This document shows, piece by piece, positions 26,798 through 35,439 of a stretch of DNA of 64,000 bases. The stretch spans positions 4,092,001-4,156,000 of the forward strand of contig OZ245855.1 of NCBI GenBank assembly GCA_965229095.1, in the 5' to 3' direction. The position numbers were made by a program, and so were the translations under genes. Position 1 is the stretch's first letter; each line of letters opens with the position of its first letter. The notes under the pieces are model-generated. The model did not search any database. It was not told where the DNA came from and saw nothing but the letters and a program-made list of their open reading frames with translations. The DNA is from Taibaiella sp965229095. GTDB lineage: Bacteria > Bacteroidota > Bacteroidia > Chitinophagales > Chitinophagaceae.

Positions 26798-27709
26798 CTA
26801 CCGACTGATACGCTGTTCCAGGTAATCCAGTATAAGGGATGCCGGTTGCGGGGCAAACCATTGATAGGCCTCGTCCTTGCGGAACCAGGTCAGTTGCCTT
26901 TTGGCGTAATTGCGGCTGTGCTGCTTGATCAGCGCGATGCTTTCTTCTGGAGTAATCTTCCCGTCCAGGCAGTCGAATATCTCGTTATAACCTACCGTTT
27001 GCAAGTTCTTCAGGCGCTTTTGCGGATACAAGCTCTTTGCCTCTTCCCACAAACCTGCCGCCATCATCAGCTCCACCCGTTTATTGATCCTTTCGTACAG
27101 TAAGGGCCGGGGCAGATCCAACGCGATCTTGATCACGTCGAAGGGCCGTTCCTTTACTTTGCCGCTCCTATAGTGAACGATAGATTGCCCGGTCGTTCTT
27201 TTAAAAGCCAAAGCCCGGATCAGCCTTGCAGGGTTCTGTTGTTCGGCAAGGGCAAAGAACTCCGGGTCTTCCGTGGCAACAAGCTCTTGCAGCCAGGCTA
27301 TTCCTTTTTTGGCATAATCCTGTTGCAAAGCACGTTCCGTATCCCGGTCGGTGGGCGGCATTGCATCTATGCCTTCGCACAGGGCTTTGATGTACAAGCC
27401 GGTGCCGCCGCAAACAACGGCGATGTCTTTTTTTTCAAAAACAGAGGCGCAATAACCCAGGGCGAGCTTTTCGTAATCGGCCGCGTTCAGGTCTTCCGTA
27501 ATCGAATGGGAATCGACGAAATAATGCTTAACCCTGGCCTGCTCTTCCGGGCTGGGCTTTGCAGTGCCGATGCTCATTTCCCGGTAGCATTGCCTCGAAT
27601 CGGCCGAAATGATCTCCGTGCCGAAATGCTCCGCCACCTGTATCGCTACATCAGTTTTGCCCACCGCTGTAGGCCCTGCAATAATAATAAGCTGTTTTTT
27701 CATTGCCAT
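26798..27709 (-). CDS. miaA: tRNA dimethylallyltransferase
   Basis: 303 residues from the ATG at 27709 (MAMKKQLIIIAGPTAVGKT); a start ten codons further up would extend into the inverted-repeat element and is rejected, and the ATG at 27703 is equally possible. MiaA adds a dimethylallyl group to A37 of tRNAs that read codons starting with U. The P-loop GPTAVGKT, the substrate loop EIISADSRQCYREMSIGTAKP and VVCGGTGLYIKAL are diagnostic. Length is normal. Confidence 0.95.
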   Translation of the reverse strand: MAMKKQLIIIAGPTAVGKTDVAIQVAEHFGTEIISADSRQCYREMSIGTAKPSPEEQARVKHYFVDSHSITEDLNAADYEKLALGYCASVFEKKDIAVVCGGTGLYIKALCEGIDAMPPTDRDTERALQQDYAKKGIAWLQELVATEDPEFFALAEQQNPARLIRALAFKRTTGQSIVHYRSGKVKERPFDVIKIALDLPRPLLYERINKRVELMMAAGLWEEAKSLYPQKRLKNLQTVGYNEIFDCLDGKITPEESIALIKQHSRNYAKRQLTWFRKDEAYQWFAPQPASLILDYLEQRISR

Positions 27710-27723
27710 TTTGATAGCAAAAG

Positions 27724-27861
27724 AACGAGGGAGTCTCAAAAGGCCTCAAGCCTGTTACATGGAGCGAAGTCGGCATGTAACAGGCTTGAGATGATACCAT
27801 TTTTATCGTGCTTCGATTCCGCTCGGCAAGATAAAAATTGTCAAATGGATACCCTCGTTCG
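27724..27861. repeat. Structured inverted-repeat element, copy A of a dispersed family
   Basis: About 138 bases between miaA and the downstream gene. Outer arms GAACGAGGG (27724-27732) and CCCTCGTTC (27853-27861) are perfect complements. Inside is a perfect 17-bp hairpin (27746-27762 with 27775-27791, loop GAGCGAAGTCGG) and a second, weaker hairpin (TTTTTATC with GATAAAAA). Related hairpins occur at 34548 and 41437. No transposase or clear target duplication is seen here. Confidence 0.75.
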
Positions 27862-27882
27862 TATAAATTGCACTTATGCTGA

Positions 27883-28461
27883 TTAATAATCGTCGCCGGA
27901 GCCTTCTGCTTCCGTACCATAGCTTTCCTCTTCCGAAGAACCACCCTCATCATCACCTTCTTTGCCATAACCTTCGCTCATATCTTCGCTGCTCAGGTCA
28001 TACTTTTCTTCAATCTCCATCAACCGCTCATTGGCCAGGCCCTTAATACCGGTTTGTGCAGGAGCTACTCCCTCTTTCTTCACGCAGAGCGGGTAATCCT
28101 TCTTGCTGTCGTCTTCTTTTTCGATCCCGATCAGCTCTACCAGGAAGGTCCATTTTTTTGCCGGATCATAGGTGTAAACGAATTTTTCGTCCGGTTTTTC
28201 CAATAAAGCAGAAACCGGTGTCTTGATCATGGCCAGAGCCGGGGCGTCCTTTTTATTGACCAGGACATCCGAGGCAATTTCCCTGCCCCTGTGCCAGTTA
28301 TCGTTACTGGTAAAAAAAGAAGCTTTATGTTTATGGTCAAATTCGAAGGCAGTTAAAATCGCTTCGTGAAAAGCATGAAAGGTCTGTCCGGTTTTTAAAA
28401 CAATATCACGGTAAATATTATCATCATCTTCCCAGTAAACCCGGAACTTGAATAGCGGCAT
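27883..28461 (-). CDS. Plasmid pRiA4b ORF-3-like family protein
   Basis: 192 residues. The opening LFKFRVYWEDDDNIYRDIVL and the central FHEAILTAFEFDHKHKASFF are typical of the pRiA4b ORF-3-like family (also called IS1096 passenger TnpR-like). The C-terminal 40 residues are a very acidic Gly/Ser tail (EGYGKEGDDEGGSSEEESYG). Many Bacteroidota carry one as a stand-alone chromosomal gene with no mobile context. Function unknown. The fold may be ubiquitin-like; I cannot check this. Confidence 0.82.
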   Translation of the reverse strand: MPLFKFRVYWEDDDNIYRDIVLKTGQTFHAFHEAILTAFEFDHKHKASFFTSNDNWHRGREIASDVLVNKKDAPALAMIKTPVSALLEKPDEKFVYTYDPAKKWTFLVELIGIEKEDDSKKDYPLCVKKEGVAPAQTGIKGLANERLMEIEEKYDLSSEDMSEGYGKEGDDEGGSSEEESYGTEAEGSGDDY

Positions 28462-28598
28462 AGTTTTTTATTTTTCCGGAACAAAAGTAATCAATAATCA
28501 GTTTAGGCAAAAGCGCTTGTGCAGACAAACCGGCAGGCCGGTAATTGTTTCCCGGACGTTAAATTATTTGCTACTCAGTTGCATTTGGAGGAATTATG

Positions 28599-28606
28599 TA
28601 CCTTTG
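28599..28606 (+). promoter_or_regulatory. Predicted -7 element of the small membrane protein / TonB receptor unit
   Basis: TACCTTTG matches TAnnTTTG and lies 13 bases before the ATG at 28620. A TTG lies 17 bases upstream, which is shorter than the usual spacer. Confidence 0.4.
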
Positions 28607-28619
28607 TCGCCTTAATGCT

Positions 28620-28958
28620 ATGTTGAAACGTGTCCTGAATATTGTTGTATCTGTCGCAATAGCCCTGCTGTTGCTGCTTAACGGTACTGCGCACGAGTTT
28701 CTGCACTCGTTTACAGGGCATGAAGATACGATTGACTGTGTGCATGCTGCGGATCATAAAGCGCATTATGCCGCTTTTGAGAAAGAGCACCATCACTGTA
28801 GTTTCCTCGACCTGCAGACACCGGTATTTATTACCTCCTCCCTAAGTTTTCATTTTTACGTACCCTACCAGCACAATGACTTTTTTGTGCTGCAAACGCA
28901 AAAGGGCCTTAGCCCCGAAGCCAGGCATACCGCCTTGCGCGGACCACCGTCCTGTTGA
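28620..28958 (+). CDS. Small His-rich membrane protein upstream of a TonB receptor
   Basis: 112 residues from the ATG at 28620; an upstream start would lie in the promoter. Residues 1-22 form a membrane segment or signal (MLKRVLNIVVSVAIALLLLL), followed by a histidine-rich stretch with HEFLHSFTGHED, CVHAADHKAHYAAF and EKEHHHCSF. Such a His/Cys pattern suggests metal binding, perhaps zinc, copper or nickel. Similar short proteins precede TonB receptors in other Bacteroidota. The metal and role are inference. Confidence 0.75.
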   Translation: MLKRVLNIVVSVAIALLLLLNGTAHEFLHSFTGHEDTIDCVHAADHKAHYAAFEKEHHHCSFLDLQTPVFITSSLSFHFYVPYQHNDFFVLQTQKGLSPEARHTALRGPPSC

Positions 28959-29037
28959 GCTTTCCCTGTGCTGCCTGCTCTTTCCCCTTTAAGGAAAGCA
29001 TCCGGGCGTATTCCTTTTTTATCGTAATCTTTTATTG

Positions 29038-31353
29038 ATGCATTTTGTAAAGCAAGCAGCAATGCTATGCATTACTGTATGTTGCCTGTTGCCGCTGCGT
29101 GTACAGGCACAGCAGGATTGTAACAGCCCCGTGCCGATATTGGTAACGGAAGAGAAAAGCAAGGCTTCCATACCCGGCGCCGCCGTGGCCATAGGCGAAC
29201 AACAAACCATAACGGATGTCGATGGCGTGGCCAGCCTGGACAAGCTGTGCCCCGGCAAAGTACATGTGCATGTACAGGCCCTTGGCTATATTAGTCTCGA
29301 CAAGGATATGGTGTTTGCTGCCGACGATACGCTGAGGCTGCAGCTCCGCCAGGCCGATCAGACCCTCGATGCCGTGGAGGTGACCGGGCATAAGCAGGCA
29401 TTGAATACAACCACCTCCGTTACTACGCTGCACGAGGCCGAACTCGATCGCCTGAAAGGAGCCAACCTGGCCACTATGCTGACCACCGTACCCGGGGTCA
29501 ATATGTTGCAGACGGGTGCCACGATCGGCAAGCCCGTAGTGAATGGCATGCACAGCAACCGCTTGCTGGTGCTCAACAACGGGATCAGGCAGGAAGGACA
29601 GCAATGGGGCTCGGAACATGCGCCGGAGATCGATCCTTTTATCGCGCAAAACATAACTGTCGTAAAAGGTGCCGAAGCGATCCGTTATGGCGCCGAAGCC
29701 ATAGGCGGCGTTATCCTGGTGGAACCGCCACCCCTGCCCAGGGACAGCACGATACATGCCGAGCTGAACCTCGTAGGAGCAAGCAACGGAAGGGCGGGTA
29801 CGGCATCGGGAATGCTGAGCGGTAATTTTAAGCAAATGCCTGCTTTGTCCTGGAGGGTGCAGGGCACGGTCAAACGCAGCGGCAACCTGCAAACGGCCGA
29901 TTATTTCCTGGACAATACCGGCGTGAAGGAGCTGAACTACTCGGCTGCCGTAGGCTATAACAAAGAGCATGCGGGCTTCGATCTTTTTTTTAGCCATTTC
30001 AATACGGAGCTGGGTATCTTTAAAGGATCGCATATAGGCAGCACCGAAGACCTGGAAGCGCATATCGCCAATGGCCGTCCTTTCGACAACGGCTCGTTTT
30101 ATTACGGTATCGATGCACCCAAGCAGCAGGTAAAACACAACCTGCTTAAAGCAAATGGCCATATCCACCTGAACGATTACCTGCATTTTAATGTGCAATA
30201 CGGTTTCCAGACCGATAACCGCCAGGAGTACGATATACGCCGGGGCGGGCGCAGCAGCATCCCATCGCTCAACCTCACGCTGTATACGCATACCCTGGAT
30301 GCTTACCTGGAGTATTTCAACGGCAGGCAATGGAAAGCTACCATTGGCGTAAGCGGTTTGTACCAGCAGAATAAGTACGATGGAGCAAGCTCGACGCGGC
30401 AGTTGATACCGGATTACAATACAGAAGGGGCGGGCATGTACGCCATAGGCAAGCTGATCAAGGATGCCTATCAACTGGAAGCCGGCCTGCGTTACGATTA
30501 CAAATACCTTACCGCCCTGGGGTACAGGGATAACCAGCTTTATGGCGGCAGGCATACCTTTCAGAACCTGAGCGCCAGCCTGGGCGTGGTGTATCCCGTA
30601 AGCCACGACTGGAACCTGCGTTCCAATATCGGTACTGCCTGGCGTCCGCCTACGGTCAATGAGCTGTACAGCGATGGCTTGCACCACGGTGCTGCCGCGA
30701 TCGAGTACGGCGACAGCACCCTGGGCCCCGAGCGCAGCCTCAAATGGATCAACTCCATTGCGGGCAGTCCCTTGCCCTGGCTGAACCTGAACCTGGATCT
30801 GTATGCCCACTATTTTAAAGACTATATCTACCTGGCGCCTACAGGCCAGATCGAAGAAAGGCTTACCGGAGCTTTCCCCACATTCGTGACCAAACATACC
30901 AATGCCCGGTTCCTGGGGGCCGACCTGAGTGCGGATATTCATTTTGCAAAACATTTTGATTACACCATCAAAGGGTCTATGGTGCGGGCAAAGGACATTA
31001 GCGCCGATAAATTTCTGCCCATGATCCCCGCCGATAAGATCGTGAATGCCCTGAAGTATCAATTTGTACCGATACGGGGTTTGCAGGAAACTTACCTGCA
31101 ACTGGAGCATGTGTACGTGGCCAGGCAAAACCGTTACGAGTTGGGCAGCGATTTTGCCCCGCCTCCGGATGCTTATCAGTTGCTTAACCTGAATGCAGGC
31201 ACGCAATTACATTGGAAGAAGCATAACCTGGGTATTAATTTTTCGGTAGATAACCTTACCAATACTTTGTATAAAGATTACATGAACCGTTTCCGGTACT
31301 ATGCTCACGACATAGGCCGCAACTTTATCCTGAGGCTCACTTACAGGATCTAA
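29038..31353 (+). CDS. TonB-dependent outer-membrane receptor
   Basis: 771 residues from the ATG at 29038. A signal peptide (about 1-23) is followed by a carboxypeptidase-regulatory-like domain (residues ~35-110: PVPILVTEEKSKASIPGAAVAIG), then the plug domain (VTTLHEAELDRLKGANLATMLTTVPGV, NNGIRQEGQQWGSEHAPEIDP, VVKGAEAIRYGAEAIGGVI) and a 22-strand barrel ending YAHDIGRNFILRLTYRI. Substrate unknown; the His-rich small protein upstream and lipoprotein downstream suggest a metal or metal chelate. HxxEI-type residues in the plug are noteworthy but not diagnostic. Confidence 0.92.
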   Translation: MHFVKQAAMLCITVCCLLPLRVQAQQDCNSPVPILVTEEKSKASIPGAAVAIGEQQTITDVDGVASLDKLCPGKVHVHVQALGYISLDKDMVFAADDTLRLQLRQADQTLDAVEVTGHKQALNTTTSVTTLHEAELDRLKGANLATMLTTVPGVNMLQTGATIGKPVVNGMHSNRLLVLNNGIRQEGQQWGSEHAPEIDPFIAQNITVVKGAEAIRYGAEAIGGVILVEPPPLPRDSTIHAELNLVGASNGRAGTASGMLSGNFKQMPALSWRVQGTVKRSGNLQTADYFLDNTGVKELNYSAAVGYNKEHAGFDLFFSHFNTELGIFKGSHIGSTEDLEAHIANGRPFDNGSFYYGIDAPKQQVKHNLLKANGHIHLNDYLHFNVQYGFQTDNRQEYDIRRGGRSSIPSLNLTLYTHTLDAYLEYFNGRQWKATIGVSGLYQQNKYDGASSTRQLIPDYNTEGAGMYAIGKLIKDAYQLEAGLRYDYKYLTALGYRDNQLYGGRHTFQNLSASLGVVYPVSHDWNLRSNIGTAWRPPTVNELYSDGLHHGAAAIEYGDSTLGPERSLKWINSIAGSPLPWLNLNLDLYAHYFKDYIYLAPTGQIEERLTGAFPTFVTKHTNARFLGADLSADIHFAKHFDYTIKGSMVRAKDISADKFLPMIPADKIVNALKYQFVPIRGLQETYLQLEHVYVARQNRYELGSDFAPPPDAYQLLNLNAGTQLHWKKHNLGINFSVDNLTNTLYKDYMNRFRYYAHDIGRNFILRLTYRI

Positions 31354-31394
31354 AAACATTAATAACAACAAAAAGCAAAAAACAACATACACTT

Positions 31395-31964
31395 ATGAAA
31401 AAAGTAATTTATAGTATCGGATTGATGGCCATCGCGGCAGGTATCATTACCCTCAGCTCCTGCAGCAAGGACCCGAAACCTGATCCGGTAGTAGAACAGG
31501 AAGAATTTGACCATGCAAGGATACAATTCATCCAACTGAATGCAGACGGCAGTCAGACCGTGGATACCACCACCGTGAATTTTGACAAAACAGGAACGCC
31601 TACGCCACAGCAAACCATCCTGAACAACGGGAAGAGCTACCGCATGCTGATCACGCTCTCACTCAAGGGCGAATCGATCAATCAGGAAATTATTGACGAA
31701 GGTGTGGAACACCGCTTTTTCTTCAATCCTTCACAGGCAGGCTTACTGAATTATGTGTATAACGATGCCGATGCGAATGGCAGGGGCATAGGGCTGGATG
31801 GCAAGCTTACCGTAACCGGTACCGGCACATTCGATCTTAAAGTGATCCTGCGCCATGCCCTGGATAAGAGTAATGCTGCTGCACAGGACTGGAACAGCAC
31901 CGGCTACCAGGCTGCCGGAGGAGAAGACGACCTCAACATTACTTTCGGTTTAAAAACACAATAG
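31395..31964 (+). CDS. Lipoprotein linked to the TonB receptor
   Basis: 189 residues. Lipobox LSSC (Cys23) after a hydrophobic signal (MKKVIYSIGLMAIAAGIITL). The mature domain contains EEFDHARIQFIQLNADGSQ and EHRFFFNP, with a C-terminal GGEDDLNITFGLKTQ. Downstream partners of this kind, sometimes annotated as type 1 periplasmic-binding-fold proteins, often follow such receptors in Bacteroidota. It starts 41 bases after the receptor, so the three genes 28620-31964 are probably one operon. Confidence 0.82.
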   Translation: MKKVIYSIGLMAIAAGIITLSSCSKDPKPDPVVEQEEFDHARIQFIQLNADGSQTVDTTTVNFDKTGTPTPQQTILNNGKSYRMLITLSLKGESINQEIIDEGVEHRFFFNPSQAGLLNYVYNDADANGRGIGLDGKLTVTGTGTFDLKVILRHALDKSNAAAQDWNSTGYQAAGGEDDLNITFGLKTQ

Positions 31965-32055
31965 GAGCTTATCCTGTATCGGTACACAAGCAGCCGGGCC
32001 TCGTGGTCCGGCTGTGTTGTTTGTGGCCTTTTAGAAAAGCTTTGGGAAACATATA

Positions 32056-32085
32056 TTGTTTTGCTGGTATAGAATACTATATTTG
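32056..32085 (+). promoter_or_regulatory. Predicted Bacteroidota promoter of the RiPP precursor gene
   Basis: TTG at 32056-32058, 19 bases, then TATATTTG at 32078-32085, a full match to the TAnnTTTG -7 element at consensus spacing. The leader before the ATG at 32185 is about 90 bases. Confidence 0.65.
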
Positions 32086-32184
32086 TATTACCCAAACCAA
32101 CACAAATAATGGCGCTGAATAACTGCCCCAAGGCGTTGACCCAAACTAAAGACAGGGGCGGATTATCTAATAAACTAGTATTAC

Positions 32185-32406
32185 ATGAAAAAGAAAAGTC
32201 TCCAACTGAGCAAACTGTCCCTGAACAAAGAAATGATCGCCAGCCTGAACAATGAGGCGCAAAACAACATCAAAGGCGGTATTACTGGTAAAGTATGTCC
32301 TCCCGTATCCGGAACCGGCTGCGGCTGTGATATGAACACCTGCGGCATTATCGTCTGTACCGCGGCAGGCTGTATCAGCGGTCCTAACGATTGCGCCGAT
32401 GCATAA
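32185..32406 (+). CDS. GG-leader RiPP precursor (class I lanthipeptide-like), Cys-rich core
   Basis: 73 residues. The leader MKKKSLQLSKLSLNKEMIAS... ends in NNIKGG, the pattern of Bacteroidota 'natural product precursor' leaders with a double-glycine processing site at about residues 31-32. The core (about 41 residues) holds seven cysteines plus several Ser and Thr, suitable for (methyl)lanthionine or disulfide formation. It has its own predicted promoter and terminator. No LanB/LanC, PCAT peptidase-transporter or other maturation gene is within the window, so it is an orphan precursor locally. The family call is by leader pattern; the modification type is inference. Confidence 0.78.
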   Translation: MKKKSLQLSKLSLNKEMIASLNNEAQNNIKGGITGKVCPPVSGTGCGCDMNTCGIIVCTAAGCISGPNDCADA

Positions 32407-32426
32407 ACGACCTTTTTAAGTAAAAC

Positions 32427-32458
32427 AAAGCCGGGAAAGAGCATTCTTTCCCGGCTTT
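32427..32458 (+). terminator. Intrinsic terminator of the RiPP precursor gene
   Basis: Perfect 14-bp stem (32427-32440 with 32445-32458), 4-base loop, followed by TTTA. Confidence 0.85.
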
Positions 32459-32466
32459 TATATGTT

Positions 32467-32495
32467 ACTGCTTTCTTCAAATGGAAGAAAGCAGT
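32467..32495 (-). terminator. Hairpin after the glycosyltransferase gene
   Basis: Perfect 12-bp stem (32467-32478 with 32484-32495), five bases beyond the glycosyltransferase stop on the minus strand. T-run is absent, so termination is only likely. Confidence 0.5.
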
Positions 32496-32499
32496 CGAT

Positions 32500-33531
32500 C
32501 TAAAACTTCGATAAGGACTGGTTCATGTGCTCCGCCGTGCGGTGGATAAAATCCTCGATCATTTTACTGACCGCGATGGCGGCCGTTTCCTTTGGAAATT
32601 GTACCTGTACTATTTCGTCGCTTTGCAGCCATTGGTGTACCGCCCTGAAGGACTTGGCCGAAAGGGAGTGGATCACCGGTACGCCCAGGCGATGTATTGC
32701 TTCGGCATTGCATTGTTGCTCATACTGGCGTTTCATGGGTACCACCATTAGCTTCTTGTGCAGGTACAAGGCCTCTGCAGGCCCTTCGAAACCGGCACCC
32801 AGCAAGGCTCCGGTACAGGTAGCCAGGCTTTGCAGAAAAGCTTCGTTCTCTATAGGGCTGATCATGATATTTTCAAAACGGAAAGCTTCCTTATTATGCT
32901 TGGAAAATACCTGCCAGTTGACGCCTTTAAACCGGTGCAGAAACCTTACCAGGGCTGCATCGTCATAAGCAGGAAGGTAAATGGTATAATGAGGTTGTAT
33001 TTCCGGCACCAGTGCCTGTACTTCTTTCCGGATAACCGGGGTAAAGATGCGATCATTGTATTTCTCGAAATGAAAACCGTAATACTCGCTGAATGGGGCA
33101 TAGTATTTCAGGATGAACCTGCCTGCCCAACCTTTGGCATGAGGTTTGGGAGACGACGGATGTACCACGGCCGACTGGTGGCTTAAAGCAATGCAGGGTA
33201 CTTTACGCAGCTTGCAGGCCCAGGCCGAAACCGGTTCGAAATCGTTCACCACGAGATCATAGTCTTCTACAGGCAAATGATACACATCCCTGAAGAAACG
33301 GAAAGGGTTCAGCTTGCGCAGCGTGTGCCAGAGCGATACGCCGCCATGCTTCCCGAAGATAAAGCTTAAGCCCTTGAGCCGGTATTTTACCGGGTAAGGT
33401 AATGTAAGGTCGGCCTGGTAGCCGCTGACGAGGATATCGACCTCCCCGTATTTTTTTAACTCGGGATAAATGTCTCTTGCCCGGCTTAAATGTCCGTTAC
33501 CTGTACCTTGTACCGCAAAAAGAATTTTCAT
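32500..33531 (-). CDS. Glycosyltransferase, MurG/UGT-like GT-B fold
   Basis: 343 residues. MKILFAVQGTGNGHLSRARD is the N-terminal glycine loop of the GT-B glycosyltransferase group often called 'glycosyltransferase family protein' (Pfam Glyco_trans_1_3) in Bacteroidota. The C-terminal donor site appears as GALLGAGFEGPAEALYLHKKLMVVPMKRQYEQQCNAEAIHRLG. The protein lacks a signal or membrane segment. With the LpxH-like gene 35 bases upstream on the same strand it may act in envelope glycolipid synthesis; sugar and acceptor are unknown. Confidence 0.87.
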   Translation of the reverse strand: MKILFAVQGTGNGHLSRARDIYPELKKYGEVDILVSGYQADLTLPYPVKYRLKGLSFIFGKHGGVSLWHTLRKLNPFRFFRDVYHLPVEDYDLVVNDFEPVSAWACKLRKVPCIALSHQSAVVHPSSPKPHAKGWAGRFILKYYAPFSEYYGFHFEKYNDRIFTPVIRKEVQALVPEIQPHYTIYLPAYDDAALVRFLHRFKGVNWQVFSKHNKEAFRFENIMISPIENEAFLQSLATCTGALLGAGFEGPAEALYLHKKLMVVPMKRQYEQQCNAEAIHRLGVPVIHSLSAKSFRAVHQWLQSDEIVQVQFPKETAAIAVSKMIEDFIHRTAEHMNQSLSKF

Positions 33532-33566
33532 CTATAGCTTGGTGTAATAATAGTATTGCGGGAATG

Positions 33567-34412
33567 TTATTTCTGAACGAGCTTCATTTCTGCAAGCAGG
33601 TTGTCGAACAGCTCTTTGGTAGATTCTTTCCTGATCTGGCTGCTCTTAAGCTGTATCCCCTGGGCAACGGGGTCTTCCATATAACGGTATAGCTTCCAGT
33701 CATTGTTGGTGTATTCCAGGGCCGAAAGATTCTCGATCCAGTCGCCGGAATTGAGGTAGCGTATAGGGCCGTTCTCTGTAACCATGGTTTTCATGGTAGG
33801 CTCGTGGATATGGCCGCAGATCACATATTTGTAATCGTTGGAAGCCGCGATCTCGCAAACGGTGGATTCGAATTTATTGATAAAGGCCACAGCGCTTTTA
33901 ACGCCGTTCTTTATTTTTTTGGAAAAAGAAATTTTGCCCCTGCCTAGTTTCTGGGATATGAAATTGACCAAACGGTTGATGAGAATAAGGGTATCGTAGC
34001 CGATGGCGCCCAGCTTGGCCAGCCATTTGGAATGCTGCATGACTACATCAAATACGTCGCCATGAAAAATCCATACTTTCTCTCCACCCAGCTTTATCGA
34101 TAGCTTATTGCATATCTTCAGGGAACCCAACTGGAAGCCTTTGAACTTACGCAGCATTTCATCATGATTGCCGGGGATATAATACAGCGGTACCCCTTTG
34201 GCAATAAGCCCTATGAAATGCTTTACCACCATCATGTGCGCAGGAGGCCAATACCGCTTGCTGAACTGCCATACGTCGATAATGTCGCCATTGAGGATAA
34301 TGGCCTTTGGTTTGATCGTCTTCAGGTATTGCAGCAATTCCTTTGCATGACAACCATAAGTACCTAAATGGATATCGGAAAGCACAAGCAAGTCTATTTC
34401 TCTTTTTGCCAT
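33567..34412 (-). CDS. Metallophosphoesterase, UDP-2,3-diacylglucosamine diphosphatase-like
   Basis: 281 residues. The calcineurin-like metal motifs are all present: SDIHLGTYG (residues 12-20), NGDIIDVW, GNHDE, FHGDVFD and CGHIHEP. The overall organisation resembles LpxH, which splits UDP-diacylglucosamine to lipid X in lipid A synthesis, but a distinct family of LpxH-like enzymes exists in Bacteroidota and specificity cannot be settled here. It is followed by the glycosyltransferase gene in the same transcript. Confidence 0.87.
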   Translation of the reverse strand: MAKREIDLLVLSDIHLGTYGCHAKELLQYLKTIKPKAIILNGDIIDVWQFSKRYWPPAHMMVVKHFIGLIAKGVPLYYIPGNHDEMLRKFKGFQLGSLKICNKLSIKLGGEKVWIFHGDVFDVVMQHSKWLAKLGAIGYDTLILINRLVNFISQKLGRGKISFSKKIKNGVKSAVAFINKFESTVCEIAASNDYKYVICGHIHEPTMKTMVTENGPIRYLNSGDWIENLSALEYTNNDWKLYRYMEDPVAQGIQLKSSQIRKESTKELFDNLLAEMKLVQK

Positions 34413-34547
34413 AGCGGAGGGTGTAAATAATACGGGGTCTGGTATGATCCTACTCTTCCTGCAAAATGAATAAATATATATTGCTTAATTATTAATTAGA
34501 AGTAAACTAATTATTATGGCTGGTACAAAAGAGGCCGTCTTAAAAAG

Positions 34548-34595
34548 CCTCAAGCCTGTTCCATGGACCGAAGTCGGCATGTAACAGGCTTGAGG
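34548..34595. repeat. Dispersed hairpin, copy B
   Basis: 18-bp stem with one mismatch (34548-34565 with 34578-34595), loop GACCGAAGTCGG. It is nearly identical to the inner hairpin at 27746-27791. The following 40 bases (TTGTGCTT...GTGCTC) are a degenerate version of the second hairpin in that element. It lies between the metallophosphoesterase and the outer-membrane barrel gene. Confidence 0.75.
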
Positions 34596-34643
34596 TATAA
34601 ATTTCTGTTGTGCTTAAGTTGTGCTCAATAAGACATTCCGGCT

Positions 34644-35372
34644 TTAGAAGTTGAAGACAAGCCCTGCAGTCAATGTGTTGAACGCATCATTCTTTTTGTT
34701 GGCGCTCACGACCGGTACATAACCGTCGATCTTATCGCTGAAGCAAAGATTGACTCTGTAATTCAGGTTGACCAGTAATCTTTTGTTGCCTGCCAGTTTG
34801 GCTACAGGTATATCGATACCTGCTTCGATGGGCAGCATGGCCGAAGCGCCGCTATAGTCGCCTAATGCGCCATAGTCGGACGAAATAATATTGTTGGACT
34901 TCACACTGTTGGTGATGAATCCGAAGCCTACGCCGGCATACAGGCCGGAGAAAATATTCAGGGCTTCGTTATGGTCTTTGTTGTCGATAAGACCCAGGGG
35001 CAGGAATCGGGCGGTGAGGGTAGCTGTAAAAAAGCTATTGTCGGAACCCATCAGCTTGGACAAGTCGGCAACCTTTTCGCCTCCTTTAAGCCAGCCTTTC
35101 TGCAGGTCGAGGTTAAGGTGCAGGTAAGGCGTGGCAAAGTAAGCCGCCCCGATACCAAAGATGGGCGCCGATTTGGAAGGCTTCACGTCGGTATAAGAAA
35201 AAGTAAGACCGGCATTTACAGAGAGCGCCCATTGAGGCAGCTTAGGCTTTTCTTGTTTTTCTTCCCCGGTGCTGGCAGCCGGGTTACTGGCAGGTTGTTG
35301 GGCAAAAGCAGGTAATGCAGTTCCTGCGAGCAGGAGCAGCGATGCCAGGGCATAGCGGGTACGGCGATTCAT
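34644..35372 (-). CDS. Outer-membrane beta-barrel protein
   Basis: 242 residues with a signal peptide (MNRRTRYALASLLLLAGTALPAFAQ), a short Ala/Ser/Glu/Lys-rich linker, then alternating strands (WALSVNAGLTFSYTD, YFATPYLHLNLDLQKGW, IFSGLYAGVGFGF) and a C-terminal ...LTAGLVFNF, the expected last-strand signature. Of unknown function. Confidence 0.84.
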   Translation of the reverse strand: MNRRTRYALASLLLLAGTALPAFAQQPASNPAASTGEEKQEKPKLPQWALSVNAGLTFSYTDVKPSKSAPIFGIGAAYFATPYLHLNLDLQKGWLKGGEKVADLSKLMGSDNSFFTATLTARFLPLGLIDNKDHNEALNIFSGLYAGVGFGFITNSVKSNNIISSDYGALGDYSGASAMLPIEAGIDIPVAKLAGNKRLLVNLNYRVNLCFSDKIDGYVPVVSANKKNDAFNTLTAGLVFNF

Positions 35373-35439
35373 TTGTACGTTTTTTTGGTTTATTAAGGTT
35401 TGGCTGTAAAGGTATTAAGAACTTTTTGAAAAAGGAACC

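Noticed and set aside
29065..31206. Long open frame (713 codons) on the minus strand inside the TonB receptor gene
   Set aside because: It is the antisense shadow of a gene with strong family features; its translation shows no domain or signal.
32109..32246. Short frame starting with ATGGCGCTG that overlaps the RiPP precursor start
   Set aside because: No family or ribosome-binding support; it would run out of frame into the precursor gene and is probably chance.
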